A DNA stretch of 8,843 bases. Origin: Selenomonas sp. Its GTDB lineage: Bacteria > Bacillota > Negativicutes > Selenomonadales > Selenomonadaceae. The notes beneath the pieces are model-generated. The model saw nothing but the letters and a program-made list of their open reading frames with translations, was not told where the DNA came from and did not search any database. A program made the position numbers and the translations under genes. This document shows, piece by piece, positions 1 through 7,146 of the stretch (position 1 is its first letter; every line of letters begins with the position of its first letter). The DNA lies in the NCBI RefSeq assembly GCF_022771645.1, contig NZ_JALFCU010000071.1, forward strand, positions 1 through 8,843. Reading direction: 5' to 3'.

Positions 1-2
1 GG

Positions 3-71
3 GAAGAGAAAAAAATAGAACCCCGAACCCTTGATTTTATTCAGGTTCGAGATTCTGAAAATGCATCGTAG
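3..71 (+). CDS. possible 3' end of an upstream operon gene (partial)
   Basis: Frame 3 is open from the window edge to a TAG at 69-71, giving 22 C-terminal residues rich in charged amino acids (it starts EEKKIEP and ends RDSENAS). The other two forward frames close at about base 16 and base 34. If real, its stop lies only 22 nt before the next ATG, which fits membership in the same operon. The product cannot be recognised from 22 residues. By analogy with known operons containing a DUF4420 nuclease and a C5 methyltransferase, a Z1 or MORC-type ATPase gene could sit here, but that is inference only. Chance alone could leave 66 bases open. Confidence 0.4.
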   Translation, partial: EEKKIEPRTLDFIQVRDSENAS

Positions 72-75
72 TGTA

Positions 76-86
76 AGGGGGGAAGC
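76..86 (+). promoter_or_regulatory. ribosome binding site for the first complete gene
   Basis: A purine-rich tract with six consecutive G (AAGGGGGGAAG) lies about 7-12 nt before the ATG at 94. It supports that start, although the G-run is an imperfect match to AAGGAGG. No convincing -35/-10 pair was found in bases 1-75, so transcription may come from upstream of the window. Confidence 0.5.
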
Positions 87-93
87 ATAGGTT

Positions 94-1056
94 ATGGAGC
101 CAGTTTTATTATATCCAATCCTGAACGATAGCGATGATGCAGGCGTCACGGCGGGGGAGTATGTGTTTTCTTATTGCGACGAGGGGACGCAGTGGCCATT
201 GAAACCACATGGCGCCAAGACCGTCCGCCTGTCGGATGACCGTGACCGCTGGCATAGCGGGGCGGATGGGTTGCGTGTGGAACAAACCGTCAAGATTGCT
301 TATCCGCAGCTGCTGCATGGCCCGGATGGCATCGCATGTGCCGGGGCGGAGCTCAGCGTGTGCCTGATATGGACGAGCGCGGCCATGACGGTAACGGACA
401 TCGTGCAGCCCGAGCCCGATGGAAAGCAGCCGGACGGACAGGGGCGGACGTATCATTTCGTCCATGAATTCGCACCAGGAACGCTGGAAGGAGATCTGAA
501 CCTCTCTACTGTCGTGTATGTCAAGCGGGCGGCGGCGCATGTGCTGCCCAGAGAAGAGCATTTGATGAATGATACGGGCGTGATCTTGGGCGAGATCTCT
601 GGCACGTCCTTGGAACTCAAAAGCCAGTACATGGAGTTCCCCATGGAGGAATGCCGCTCGGATGACGAACCGCTCTGGTGGCTGTACATATCGGAGTGGG
701 AAGACCCGAGGAGGGAGGATTTGTTCACGAAGGACAGCTTCTGCCTTTACCTCAACCGGAAGAATCCTGCCTGCCCGTCCCAATCAGCTAGCAAGAAGGA
801 AAACCATACGAAAAATTTCGATGTGATGGTCGATATCCTGGCGCAGACCTATCTGCTGTTGATTCAGAAGGTGCGTGGTATGGGATGCTGGCAGGATACG
901 GTGGACAACCGGAATTTGGCGGAGAACTCGATCTGCAGCGTGCTGCACCAGTTCATCGAAAGCTGCCCGCACGGCCTGCTGTGCGATGTTGCCGATGAGG
1001 TGCTGCTGAAGAGCCTGCAATTGAATTTGAAAGATATGATGCAGGAGGAACCATGA
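94..1056 (+). CDS. unrecognised 320-aa protein, first complete gene of the methyltransferase operon
   Basis: I do not recognise a family. The protein is 320 aa, acidic, with no signal peptide, no membrane segment and no nucleotide-binding or metal-binding motif that I can see, so it is probably cytoplasmic. Residues 1-220 look strand-rich, with a segment around 160-175 (GVILGEIS) and an aromatic and acidic stretch at 194-221 (PLWWLYISEWEDP, then FCLYLN). A polar linker at 228-240 leads to a helical C-terminal part (242-316, VMVDILAQTYLLLIQKV and onward). The start at 94 is supported by the purine tract at 76-86. The stop overlaps the next gene's start as ATGA (1053-1056), which implies translational coupling. 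Its job is inferred only from context: a structural or targeting subunit of the nuclease-methyltransferase system downstream. The coding call is strong; the function is open. Confidence 0.85.
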   Translation: MEPVLLYPILNDSDDAGVTAGEYVFSYCDEGTQWPLKPHGAKTVRLSDDRDRWHSGADGLRVEQTVKIAYPQLLHGPDGIACAGAELSVCLIWTSAAMTVTDIVQPEPDGKQPDGQGRTYHFVHEFAPGTLEGDLNLSTVVYVKRAAAHVLPREEHLMNDTGVILGEISGTSLELKSQYMEFPMEECRSDDEPLWWLYISEWEDPRREDLFTKDSFCLYLNRKNPACPSQSASKKENHTKNFDVMVDILAQTYLLLIQKVRGMGCWQDTVDNRNLAENSICSVLHQFIESCPHGLLCDVADEVLLKSLQLNLKDMMQEEP

Positions 1057-1901
1057 CGATCGATTTTGACCGGTACAAATTATCGGATGACGAGGCGGCG
1101 AAGGATGTTGAGGTCATTGACGGCATGGCCGAAGAAGCGTTCCAAAGGCAGGTTGAGCATTGGTCTCGCTTCCAAGTGGCAGATGATTATGCTATGTGCT
1201 ATAAGGATTTGCGCGATGCCGTTGTGGGGGTATTCCAACGTGCGATGGAGGAGAGCGGCAACAAGGTGACCTATGCGCTCGATCTGGCCGTTGGCCTCGA
1301 ACTGTACGAACAGCTGAATTCAGCGCAGGGCTTCGGGCTCATACAAGCGAATAATGACGATGTCTGGCGCTACCTGTCCATGCGCGTCATGCCGGATCTG
1401 ACGTTCATCCGATATCCGAACCGTACGGAAGATGTGACGGCGATGCAGGCGTTCCTGCCGGGGCTCGCTTACTCTGGAGGCACTACGCCAGAAAAGGGCA
1501 GCCGCCGGATCAAGTGCAAGCGGTTTTATCACCATCCCCGGCGCATCTGGCTGAAGACGCTTTGGTGGTACATCCACTTGGGCTGGCAGGGGGAACGGCA
1601 GAGGACGTATGAAGTCCTGAAAGGCAATGGCACCAACATCATCGGCCATTTTATCGAGCGGATAGGCAGCAGGGGGTATCGTCTCGGCCTGTGCCGCAGT
1701 TTGATGCGGGCCTACGCGCAACTGCCAGAGAAGAATGATGAGCTATTCAGGCGGGCGGCAAAGCTGAACTTGGCCAGATGCGTAGCTGTGGAACCGGCTC
1801 TGACGCCAGGCGGCGAACAAGCCTACGCAGCCAGATTGTTCGAGGAAGTATGTACACGGAAACGGGAGGGAGAGCATGCTGAAGCAGGAGATATTGAATA
1901 A
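1053..1901 (+). CDS. DUF6339-like protein of unknown function
   Basis: The protein is 282 aa, soluble and helix-rich, with no recognised catalytic motif. Two segments recall the uncharacterised DUF6339 family as I remember it: residues 104-121 (VWRYLSMRVMPDLTFIRYP) and a basic, tryptophan-rich block at 157-183 (RRIWLKTLWWYIHLGWQG). This is followed by a segment with GTNIIGHFIERIGSRGYR (193-210). The family match is from memory and unverified. The start is fixed by AGGAGGA at 1043-1049, four nt before the ATG, and by the ATGA overlap with the previous gene. The 3' end overlaps the next gene by 26 nt. The basic aromatic block could bind nucleic acid or form a protein interface; this is inference. 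Its place between an unknown gene and a nuclease suggests a dedicated subunit of the same defence system. Confidence 0.85.
   Translation: MTIDFDRYKLSDDEAAKDVEVIDGMAEEAFQRQVEHWSRFQVADDYAMCYKDLRDAVVGVFQRAMEESGNKVTYALDLAVGLELYEQLNSAQGFGLIQANNDDVWRYLSMRVMPDLTFIRYPNRTEDVTAMQAFLPGLAYSGGTTPEKGSRRIKCKRFYHHPRRIWLKTLWWYIHLGWQGERQRTYEVLKGNGTNIIGHFIERIGSRGYRLGLCRSLMRAYAQLPEKNDELFRRAAKLNLARCVAVEPALTPGGEQAYAARLFEEVCTRKREGEHAEAGDIE
1864..1872 (+). promoter_or_regulatory. ribosome binding site inside the preceding gene
   Basis: GGGAGGGAG lies a few nt before the ATG at 1876 and within the 3' end of the previous coding region. It decides the start of the nuclease-like gene and explains the 26-nt overlap. Confidence 0.65.
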
Positions 1902-2799
1902 CTGGCGCGCTGATATTCCGGGCCATGCACAAAGCCTCGCCAGCCTGAGCGGCACGTCTTGCGAGGCATGGACCATGCGGTACGAGCGGCAGTATGGCGT
2001 GGCAATACCATATGAAGGTACGGAAATCCATGAGCATTTCGCTGGCGCACAGATCAAAAATATGGCGTTCCTGCCAACCGAGGGGAAAAAGCAGCCAGTG
2101 CTGGTGCTGCTGGCGGAGTCAGATGAGATAAAGGATGCTTTTGCACTTCTCTGCGAAGATTTCATAGCTCCAGGCAAAAATGGAAGTCATCGGCAGCGCA
2201 TCGGGGAGGATCCGCTGGCATGGTGGCAGGAATGGAAACAATTGCTCGGCAATCGAAATATTGATGAGAGAATTTATGATGTCCTGGGAGAACTTTGCGT
2301 ACTGCGATACGAGGTGGAAAACCACAGGGAAGCAGTGTGGAACGGACCAGATGGCGCTTCTTATGATATCGAGGAGGACGAACTGTTCCTCGAAGTCAAA
2401 TCCAGCATCCACAGGGACCGCAGGGAAGCAACTATCAGCAGCCAATTCCAGCTGTTTCCTCAGCAAAAGCCTTTGGCGTTGATCCTATGCTGTTTCGAAC
2501 CGTCCGTCGCGACAGGTGAATGTATCGACGGCGTGATTGCGGATTTTCAGCGAATAGGCTACAATGTCGAACTGTTGGAAAGCAAATTGGAGCGATTGGG
2601 ATTCGAGAAGGGCATGAGCGCACGCAAAAAGAAATTCATCCTTCACGAGATGCTCCAGTATGAGATTGACGAGACATTTCCCCGCATTACGCCAGATTCC
2701 TTTCAGGGGGGTGTCATGCCGGACGGTATCACGAAAATCACATATACGGTTGACCTTTCGGGGCGTACCCCAAAATCCCTGCGGCAAGGAGATGCATAA
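1876..2799 (+). CDS. PD-(D/E)XK motif (DUF4420-type) nuclease-like protein
   Basis: The protein is 307 aa. Residues 133-195 contain the pattern of the DUF4420 / PD-(D/E)XK family (PF14390): helix GEL with E139, then WNGPDGASYD with D164, FLEVKSS with E173 and K175, and ISSQFQLF with Q192. Thus the full set E-D-ExK-Q of a restriction endonuclease-like core is present, so the protein may cleave DNA. The N-terminal 130 residues look like the usual extension of this family, and a basic patch lies at 249-253. In known operons this family occurs with C5 methyltransferases, Z1 helicase-like proteins, MORC-type ATPases and AIPR proteins. Here it precedes a methyltransferase and overlaps it by one base (TAATG), which strongly suggests a restriction partner. 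Nuclease activity is inferred from motifs; cleavage specificity is unknown. Confidence 0.85.
   Translation: MLKQEILNNWRADIPGHAQSLASLSGTSCEAWTMRYERQYGVAIPYEGTEIHEHFAGAQIKNMAFLPTEGKKQPVLVLLAESDEIKDAFALLCEDFIAPGKNGSHRQRIGEDPLAWWQEWKQLLGNRNIDERIYDVLGELCVLRYEVENHREAVWNGPDGASYDIEEDELFLEVKSSIHRDRREATISSQFQLFPQQKPLALILCCFEPSVATGECIDGVIADFQRIGYNVELLESKLERLGFEKGMSARKKKFILHEMLQYEIDETFPRITPDSFQGGVMPDGITKITYTVDLSGRTPKSLRQGDA
2786..2791 (+). promoter_or_regulatory. ribosome binding site of the methyltransferase
   Basis: AAGGAG, seven nt before the ATG at 2799, lies inside the end of the nuclease-like gene. It supports a start at 2799 and the TAATG stop-start overlap. Confidence 0.75.
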
Positions 2800-3926
2800 T
2801 GTATAAAACGATTGATTTATGTGCTGGCATTGGGGGAATCCGGCGCGGCTTCGAACTGACGAAAGGCTTTGAGAACGTGCTGGCAGCCGAAACCGATCCA
2901 GCAGCTGCTGCTACCTACAAGCATCTATTTCATGAGGACCCGACAAACGATCTGACGTCAGATGCGTTCAAGCAGAAGGTGGCCGCAACGGCGTATGATG
3001 TGCTCTTGGCGGGGTTTCCCTGCCAATCGTTCAGCTTGATCGGCAAGAAAGAAGGATTTCGGGACAAGACTCGAGGAACGATTTTTTATGATATTGCAGA
3101 CATTATTGAAATGACACAGCCCAGGGCGATCTTTCTCGAAAATGTCGAAAACTTGGTCTTCCACGATGGAGGGGATACCATCAAAACCATCGTGGACACA
3201 TTGGAAGATCGATTGGGATACAAACTGATCGGCGTGGATAAAGATGAAAGCGGAAATAACGTCTATGACCGCGAATCTTTTGTGAGGAATACGAAGAATT
3301 TCGGCTTGCCGCAGAACCGGCCACGTACCTATATTATGGGATTCAGCAAACGTTGGTATGGCAGTGCCGTACGACGGCTGCACAATCATTTGCCAGATAA
3401 AAAGGAAGCCCCGCCCATCTATGAGGATGTCAATGACATCCTCGATAAAGATGTGCCGGACAAATATTATATGGCGCAGGGCTACTTGGATACGCTGAAG
3501 CGTCATCGCGCCAGGAATCATAAAAAAGGAAATGGCTTTGGCTATTGCGTCGTCAATAAGGACAGGGGAGAACATCCGCTTGCGCATACCATCCTTGCGA
3601 CTGGGGGCTCGGGCAAGGAACGCAATCTGGTGTATCAGCCCAAAGATGGAATTGCGGGGAAAATGGTCAAGGGCAAAAAAACAGGATTGAATTCGGAGGG
3701 CATCCGGGTTATGACACCTGCAGAATGGGGGCGGTTGCAAGGGTTTATCGGCTATGCGTTCAAGAATCCAGCAACTGGTGTGGAAAAATTTAGTTTCCCT
3801 GATGGTATGCCAGATAGCAGAAAATACAAGCAGTTTGGAAATTCCGTATCTATTCCTGTGATCGAGACGATGGCATCATTTATGTTTGAGTGCTTCAAAA
3901 TGCTCGAGGGTCGGACAGATGCATAA
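2799..3926 (+). CDS. DNA (cytosine-5) methyltransferase
   Basis: This 375-aa enzyme should transfer a methyl group from S-adenosylmethionine to C5 of cytosine at a specific DNA site. The ordered motifs are all visible: motif I DLCAGIGG (6-13), motif IV GFPCQSFS (72-79) with catalytic Cys75, motif VI ENV (114-116), motif VIII QNRPR (172-176), motif IX RLQGF (312-316) and motif X QFGNSV (345-350). The stretch of about 185-300 between motifs VIII and IX is the target recognition region; its specificity cannot be read by eye. Length is typical for a type II C5 enzyme, and nothing is missing or broken. It is the last gene of the coupled operon and would protect host DNA from the upstream nuclease-like protein. 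No vsr-like repair gene follows. A solitary regulatory methylase is less likely given the gene overlap. Confidence 0.97.
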   Translation: MYKTIDLCAGIGGIRRGFELTKGFENVLAAETDPAAAATYKHLFHEDPTNDLTSDAFKQKVAATAYDVLLAGFPCQSFSLIGKKEGFRDKTRGTIFYDIADIIEMTQPRAIFLENVENLVFHDGGDTIKTIVDTLEDRLGYKLIGVDKDESGNNVYDRESFVRNTKNFGLPQNRPRTYIMGFSKRWYGSAVRRLHNHLPDKKEAPPIYEDVNDILDKDVPDKYYMAQGYLDTLKRHRARNHKKGNGFGYCVVNKDRGEHPLAHTILATGGSGKERNLVYQPKDGIAGKMVKGKKTGLNSEGIRVMTPAEWGRLQGFIGYAFKNPATGVEKFSFPDGMPDSRKYKQFGNSVSIPVIETMASFMFECFKMLEGRTDA

Positions 3927-3934
3927 TGGTCGCT

Positions 3935-3970
3935 AAAAACGCTTGGCAGTGAAAACTGTTGGGCGTTTTT
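3935..3970. terminator. bidirectional intrinsic terminator between convergent genes
   Basis: AAAAACGC (3935-3942) pairs with GCGTTTTT (3963-3970). Four G-T wobble pairs join this to an inner stem CAGT/ACTG closed by a GAAA tetraloop (3951-3954), giving an uninterrupted 16-bp hairpin. The A and T tracts at the ends make it work in both directions: it lies 9 nt after the methyltransferase stop and 16 nt after the stop of the convergent ATPase gene. Confidence 0.85.
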
Positions 3971-3985
3971 GCGTTTATGGCGGTT

Positions 3986-5179
3986 TCAATACGTTTCCAT
4001 GCGCAAGAAGTCCAAGACGTTTTTGTGCAGGATGCCGTCGCGGCTGAGGTCGACAGGGTCCATAGTGACGACGTATTTCGGGTAGTTGTCGCGGATGGTT
4101 TTGTACGCGCCGAATTCGCGTTCGACCGTCTCGGGCGCGGCGAGGAGGTAGGCGACCTGGACGTAGATGCGTTCTTTCGCGCGGTCGCAGACGAAGTCGA
4201 TTTCCTGCGTGCCGGCTTTGCCGACGGTGACGCGGTAGCCGCGGCGGAGGAGTTCCATGCAGACGATGTTCTCGAGCGTCTGGTCGATGTCTTGCGTGCC
4301 GCCGTGGATGGCCGTGCGCAGGCCGTGGTCGGCGAGGTAGTATTTTTCGTTGATGGTGAGGAGTTTTTTGCCGGCGAGGTCTTGACGCGGGATGCGGTAC
4401 AGGAGGAACGACTCCGTGCAGGCGGCGAGGTAGCCCATGATGGTCTCGGGCGCGACAGAGCGATGTTCGCTCTTGAAGTATTTCGCGATGCTCGTCGCGC
4501 TGAACGTGCGGCCGATGCTTTCGGCGGCGTAGCGCACGACGCGCGCGAGGAGGTCGACGTCGCGCACGGTGTGGCGTTCGACGATGTCTTTGAGGACGAC
4601 GCTGCGGTAGATGTCCTGGAGGTATTGGTGCGCGGCGGCCTCGTCGTCGAGGTGCGTGAGGAACGGCATGCCGCCGAGCGCGAGGTAGGAGCGCCAGCAG
4701 GCGTCCGTGGATTTCCCGGGGTAGGCGGCGCAGTATTCGGCGAAGGAAAACGGATAGACGGGGAAGGCGACGTAGCGGCCGGCGAGCAGCGTGGCGAGCT
4801 CGCCGGAGAGCAGGTGCGCGTTCGAGCCCGTGACGTAGATGTCGGCGTGGTGGCTGACGCGCAGCGAGTTCACGACGCGCTCCCAGCCGTCGACTTCTTG
4901 GATTTCGTCGAAAAACAGGCACACGCCGTCCGTTCGTCCGTCGAGCCGTGCGAGGATGTCGTGGTAGAGCGCTTCGGCGTGGCAGAGCGGCAGGTTGCGG
5001 AGGTCTTCGAAGTTGTAAGAGAGCATGGCGGCCGGATCGGCGCCATCCGTGCGCAGTGCTTCCTGCACTTGCGCGAGGAGCACGGATTTCCCGCTGCGCC
5101 GCAGGCCCGTCAGCACTTTCACGACGTCCTTGTGGAAAAACGGCCGCAAGCGGTCGATGTAACGTTTGCGCTCAATCAT
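3986..5179 (-). CDS. AAA_14 / DUF4143 family ATPase
   Basis: The 397-aa protein has an N-terminal P-loop ATPase domain: Walker A GLRRSGKS (25-32), Walker B LFFDEIQEV (88-96, D91 E92) and a sensor-like TGSN (117-120). It is followed by the GRYVAFPVYPFSFAEY signature (134-149) typical of this family. The C-terminal half is the DUF4143 region, with YYLADHGLR (280-288) and ENIVCMELLRRGY (303-315). Its GTQEIDFV stretch (323-330) followed by QVAY (341-344) resembles a degenerate PD-(D/E)XK nuclease fold. The biological role of these widespread ATPases is not established; DNA-related or stress roles are only proposed. The start at 5179 is supported by AGAGGTGAT at 5183-5191. It stands alone between two terminators, so it is probably monocistronic. 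Codon use is much more GC-rich than in the convergent methyltransferase operon. Confidence 0.93.
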   Translation of the reverse strand: MIERKRYIDRLRPFFHKDVVKVLTGLRRSGKSVLLAQVQEALRTDGADPAAMLSYNFEDLRNLPLCHAEALYHDILARLDGRTDGVCLFFDEIQEVDGWERVVNSLRVSHHADIYVTGSNAHLLSGELATLLAGRYVAFPVYPFSFAEYCAAYPGKSTDACWRSYLALGGMPFLTHLDDEAAAHQYLQDIYRSVVLKDIVERHTVRDVDLLARVVRYAAESIGRTFSATSIAKYFKSEHRSVAPETIMGYLAACTESFLLYRIPRQDLAGKKLLTINEKYYLADHGLRTAIHGGTQDIDQTLENIVCMELLRRGYRVTVGKAGTQEIDFVCDRAKERIYVQVAYLLAAPETVEREFGAYKTIRDNYPKYVVTMDPVDLSRDGILHKNVLDFLRMETY

Positions 5180-5213
5180 GCGATCACCTCTGTGAAAATC
5201 ATCTTGTTTTTAT

Positions 5214-5241
5214 TTTATACGGGATATGACTGTGAAAGCAA
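5214..5241 (-). promoter_or_regulatory. putative promoter of the AAA_14 ATPase gene
   Basis: On the minus strand a TATAAA -10 element (5214-5219) lies 16 nt after TTGCTT (5236-5241), about 35 nt before the start codon. The -35 match is only partial. It sits just after the RecQ terminator, which is where a separate promoter would be needed. Confidence 0.45.
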
Positions 5242-5243
5242 GA

Positions 5244-5279
5244 GAAAAATAAAATTCGTTCAGATATAACTGAACGAAT
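5244..5279 (-). terminator. intrinsic terminator after the RecQ gene
   Basis: ATTCGTTCAG and CTGAACGAAT (5254-5263 and 5270-5279) form a perfect 10-bp stem with a 6-nt loop. On the minus strand it is followed by a T-rich run (TTTATTTTTCTC). It begins about 16 nt after the RecQ stop and separates RecQ from the ATPase gene. Confidence 0.88.
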
Positions 5280-5295
5280 CTAAAAAAATTGCGGT

Positions 5296-7089
5296 TCACC
5301 GGTGTTCGGCGATGCACTTCAAAAACGCGGCGCCGTATTTTTCGAGCTTCGTCTGACCGACGCCGGAGACTTCGAGGAATTCCGCTTCCGTGTGCGGCGC
5401 GAGGGCGCACATGTCGCGGAGGGTCTTGTCGGAGAAGATCATGAACGGCGCGATGTGATGCTTTTGCGCGAGGGACTTGCGCAGGGCGCGGAGGTGTTCG
5501 AAGAGCGATTGGTTCGGGGAGGCCGGGGCGGCCTCCTTTTTTTCGGGTAAGATATGTTGAATGACGGTGGCTTTGCCGCGCAGGACGTCGTAGGCGGCGG
5601 GGCGGAGATGGAGGATCGGGTACTCGCCGGAGCCCACCGCGAGGTAGTCGGTCGCGACGAAGCGCTGGATCATGAGCTTGATGTCTTCGAGCGTCCGGCG
5701 TTTCATGAGGCCGTACGTCGAGAGCTCGTCGAGGTGCAGCGTCTTGACGCGCTGGTCGGACGAGCCCTTCAGCACTTGCGCGACGAGCGTGATGCCGTAG
5801 CGCTCGCGCATGCGGTAGACGCACGAGAAGACTTTCTGCGCGTCGATCGTGACGTCGACGTCCGTCGCGCCGGCCGTGCAGTTGCTGCAGTTGCCGCACG
5901 TCGCGTCCTCCGTCCGGCTGCCGAAATAATGGAGGATGAACGAGCGCAAGCACTCGGGCGTGTGGCAGTAGTCGACCATGCGCTGGAGCTTCGCGGTCTC
6001 GATGCGTTTGCGCGCGTCGTCGTCGGTCGAGACGTCGATGAGGAAGCGCTGCGTGCGCACGTCTCCAGGGGCGTAGAGCAGGATGCATGCGCCCGGCTCG
6101 CCGTCGCGGCCCGCGCGGCCAGCTTCCTGGTAGTACGACTCGAGGTTCTTCGGCATGTTCGCGTGGATGACGTAGCGCACGTTGCTCTTGTCGATGCCCA
6201 TGCCGAATGCGTTCGTCGCGACGATGACTTGGAGGTTGTCGTACAGGAAGTCGTCCTGCGCTTTCGCGCGTTCCGCGTCCGTGAGGCCGGCGTGGTAGCG
6301 GCCGGCGGTGATGTGCGCTTTCGTGAGGACGTTGTAGAGCGTGTCGACCTGCTTGCGCGTCGCGGCGTAGATGATGCCGGCTTCGTCATTGTGTCTCTTG
6401 ATATAGTTCTTGATGAAGTTCCGCTTGTTCTCGCCGCGCCGCACTTCGAAGTAGAGGTTCGGGCGGTCGAAGCCCGAGACGTGGATGGCGGGCGCGTCGA
6501 GGGAGAGCAGGCGCACGATGTCATCGCGGACTTCGGGCGTGGCGGTCGCGGTGAAGGCGGAGACGATCGGGCGGCGTGGCAGGCGCGCGATGAACGGCGC
6601 GATGGCTTGGTAGCTCGGGCGGAAGTCATGCCCCCACTGCGACAGGCAATGCGCTTCGTCGACGGCGACCATCGAGACGGGGACGCGGCTCCAGAGTCCT
6701 TCGAACGCGTTCGTGTCGAGCCGCTCGGGCGCGACGTAGACGAGCTTCACGTCGCCCGCGGCGATCGCTTGCATGCGCGCGCTCCACTCCGCTGACGAGA
6801 GCGTGCTGTTGATGAACGTCGCGGGCACGCCGGCGTCCCGCAGCGCGTCGCACTGGTCTTTCATGAGCGAGATGAGCGGCGAGATGACGAGCGTGACGCC
6901 AGAGAGCAGCAGCGCCGGCACTTGGAAGCAGATGGATTTCCCCGCGCCCGTCGGCATGATCGCGACCGTGTCGCGCCCGTCAAGCAGCGAGCGCACGACG
7001 GGCTCTTGCGCGGGGCGGAACGAGGCGTAGCCGAAATACTGTTTGAGCAGCGCGAGCGCGCGAGCGAACGCGTCGGATTCGTTGGGCAT
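5296..7089 (-). CDS. recQ: RecQ-family ATP-dependent DNA helicase
   Basis: The 597-aa protein is a full bacterial RecQ, a 3'-5' DNA helicase acting in recombinational repair and stalled fork processing. The visible order is: Walker A MPTGAGKS (45-52), DEAH box (144-147), aromatic-rich loop CLSQWGHDFRP (148-158), motif III SAFTATAT (177-184), motif VI QEAGRAGRDG (321-330), zinc-binding cysteines C380, C398, C401 and C404, a winged-helix RQC region (about 410-515) and a C-terminal HRDC domain (about 525-597, with VSGVGQTKLEKYG). No key residue is missing. The start at 7089 is supported by AAGGAG at 7099-7104. It is followed by its own terminator and preceded by a long structured leader with a good promoter. 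The high GC and codon use match the ATPase and integrase genes rather than the methyltransferase operon. Confidence 0.97.
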   Translation of the reverse strand: MPNESDAFARALALLKQYFGYASFRPAQEPVVRSLLDGRDTVAIMPTGAGKSICFQVPALLLSGVTLVISPLISLMKDQCDALRDAGVPATFINSTLSSAEWSARMQAIAAGDVKLVYVAPERLDTNAFEGLWSRVPVSMVAVDEAHCLSQWGHDFRPSYQAIAPFIARLPRRPIVSAFTATATPEVRDDIVRLLSLDAPAIHVSGFDRPNLYFEVRRGENKRNFIKNYIKRHNDEAGIIYAATRKQVDTLYNVLTKAHITAGRYHAGLTDAERAKAQDDFLYDNLQVIVATNAFGMGIDKSNVRYVIHANMPKNLESYYQEAGRAGRDGEPGACILLYAPGDVRTQRFLIDVSTDDDARKRIETAKLQRMVDYCHTPECLRSFILHYFGSRTEDATCGNCSNCTAGATDVDVTIDAQKVFSCVYRMRERYGITLVAQVLKGSSDQRVKTLHLDELSTYGLMKRRTLEDIKLMIQRFVATDYLAVGSGEYPILHLRPAAYDVLRGKATVIQHILPEKKEAAPASPNQSLFEHLRALRKSLAQKHHIAPFMIFSDKTLRDMCALAPHTEAEFLEVSGVGQTKLEKYGAAFLKCIAEHR

Positions 7090-7098
7090 GATGAAAAG

Positions 7099-7104
7099 CT
7101 CCTT
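7099..7104 (-). promoter_or_regulatory. ribosome binding site of recQ
   Basis: AAGGAG on the minus strand, nine nt before the ATG at 7089. It fixes the recQ start; no other start codon lies near it. Confidence 0.75.
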
Positions 7105-7146
7105 GGGAGTGTTGAAAGTTTTCTAAACTAATGTGGATGTAAGAGT

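Noticed and set aside
41..60. GGTTCGAG resembling a tRNA T-loop
   Set aside because: The flanking bases do not form the 5-bp T stem (two of five positions mismatched, the rest wobbles) and no acceptor stem or CCA is present.
3927..3985. A vsr-type mismatch endonuclease gene after the methyltransferase
   Set aside because: The gap is only 59 bases and contains just a terminator.
3959..5269. Long + strand reading frame of 436 codons opposite the AAA_14 ATPase gene
   Set aside because: The minus strand carries clear Walker motifs and DUF4143 signatures with a ribosome binding site; the + product is valine/glutamate/arginine-rich low complexity, as expected opposite a GC-rich gene.
5210..6088. 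Second minus-strand frame of 292 codons inside recQ
   Set aside because: The product is arginine/histidine/proline-rich low complexity and runs through the recQ terminator; it is an alternate frame of recQ.
5554..6795. Long + strand reading frame of 413 codons opposite recQ
   Set aside because: The minus strand has all helicase motifs; the + frame has biased, repetitive composition and no good ribosome binding site.
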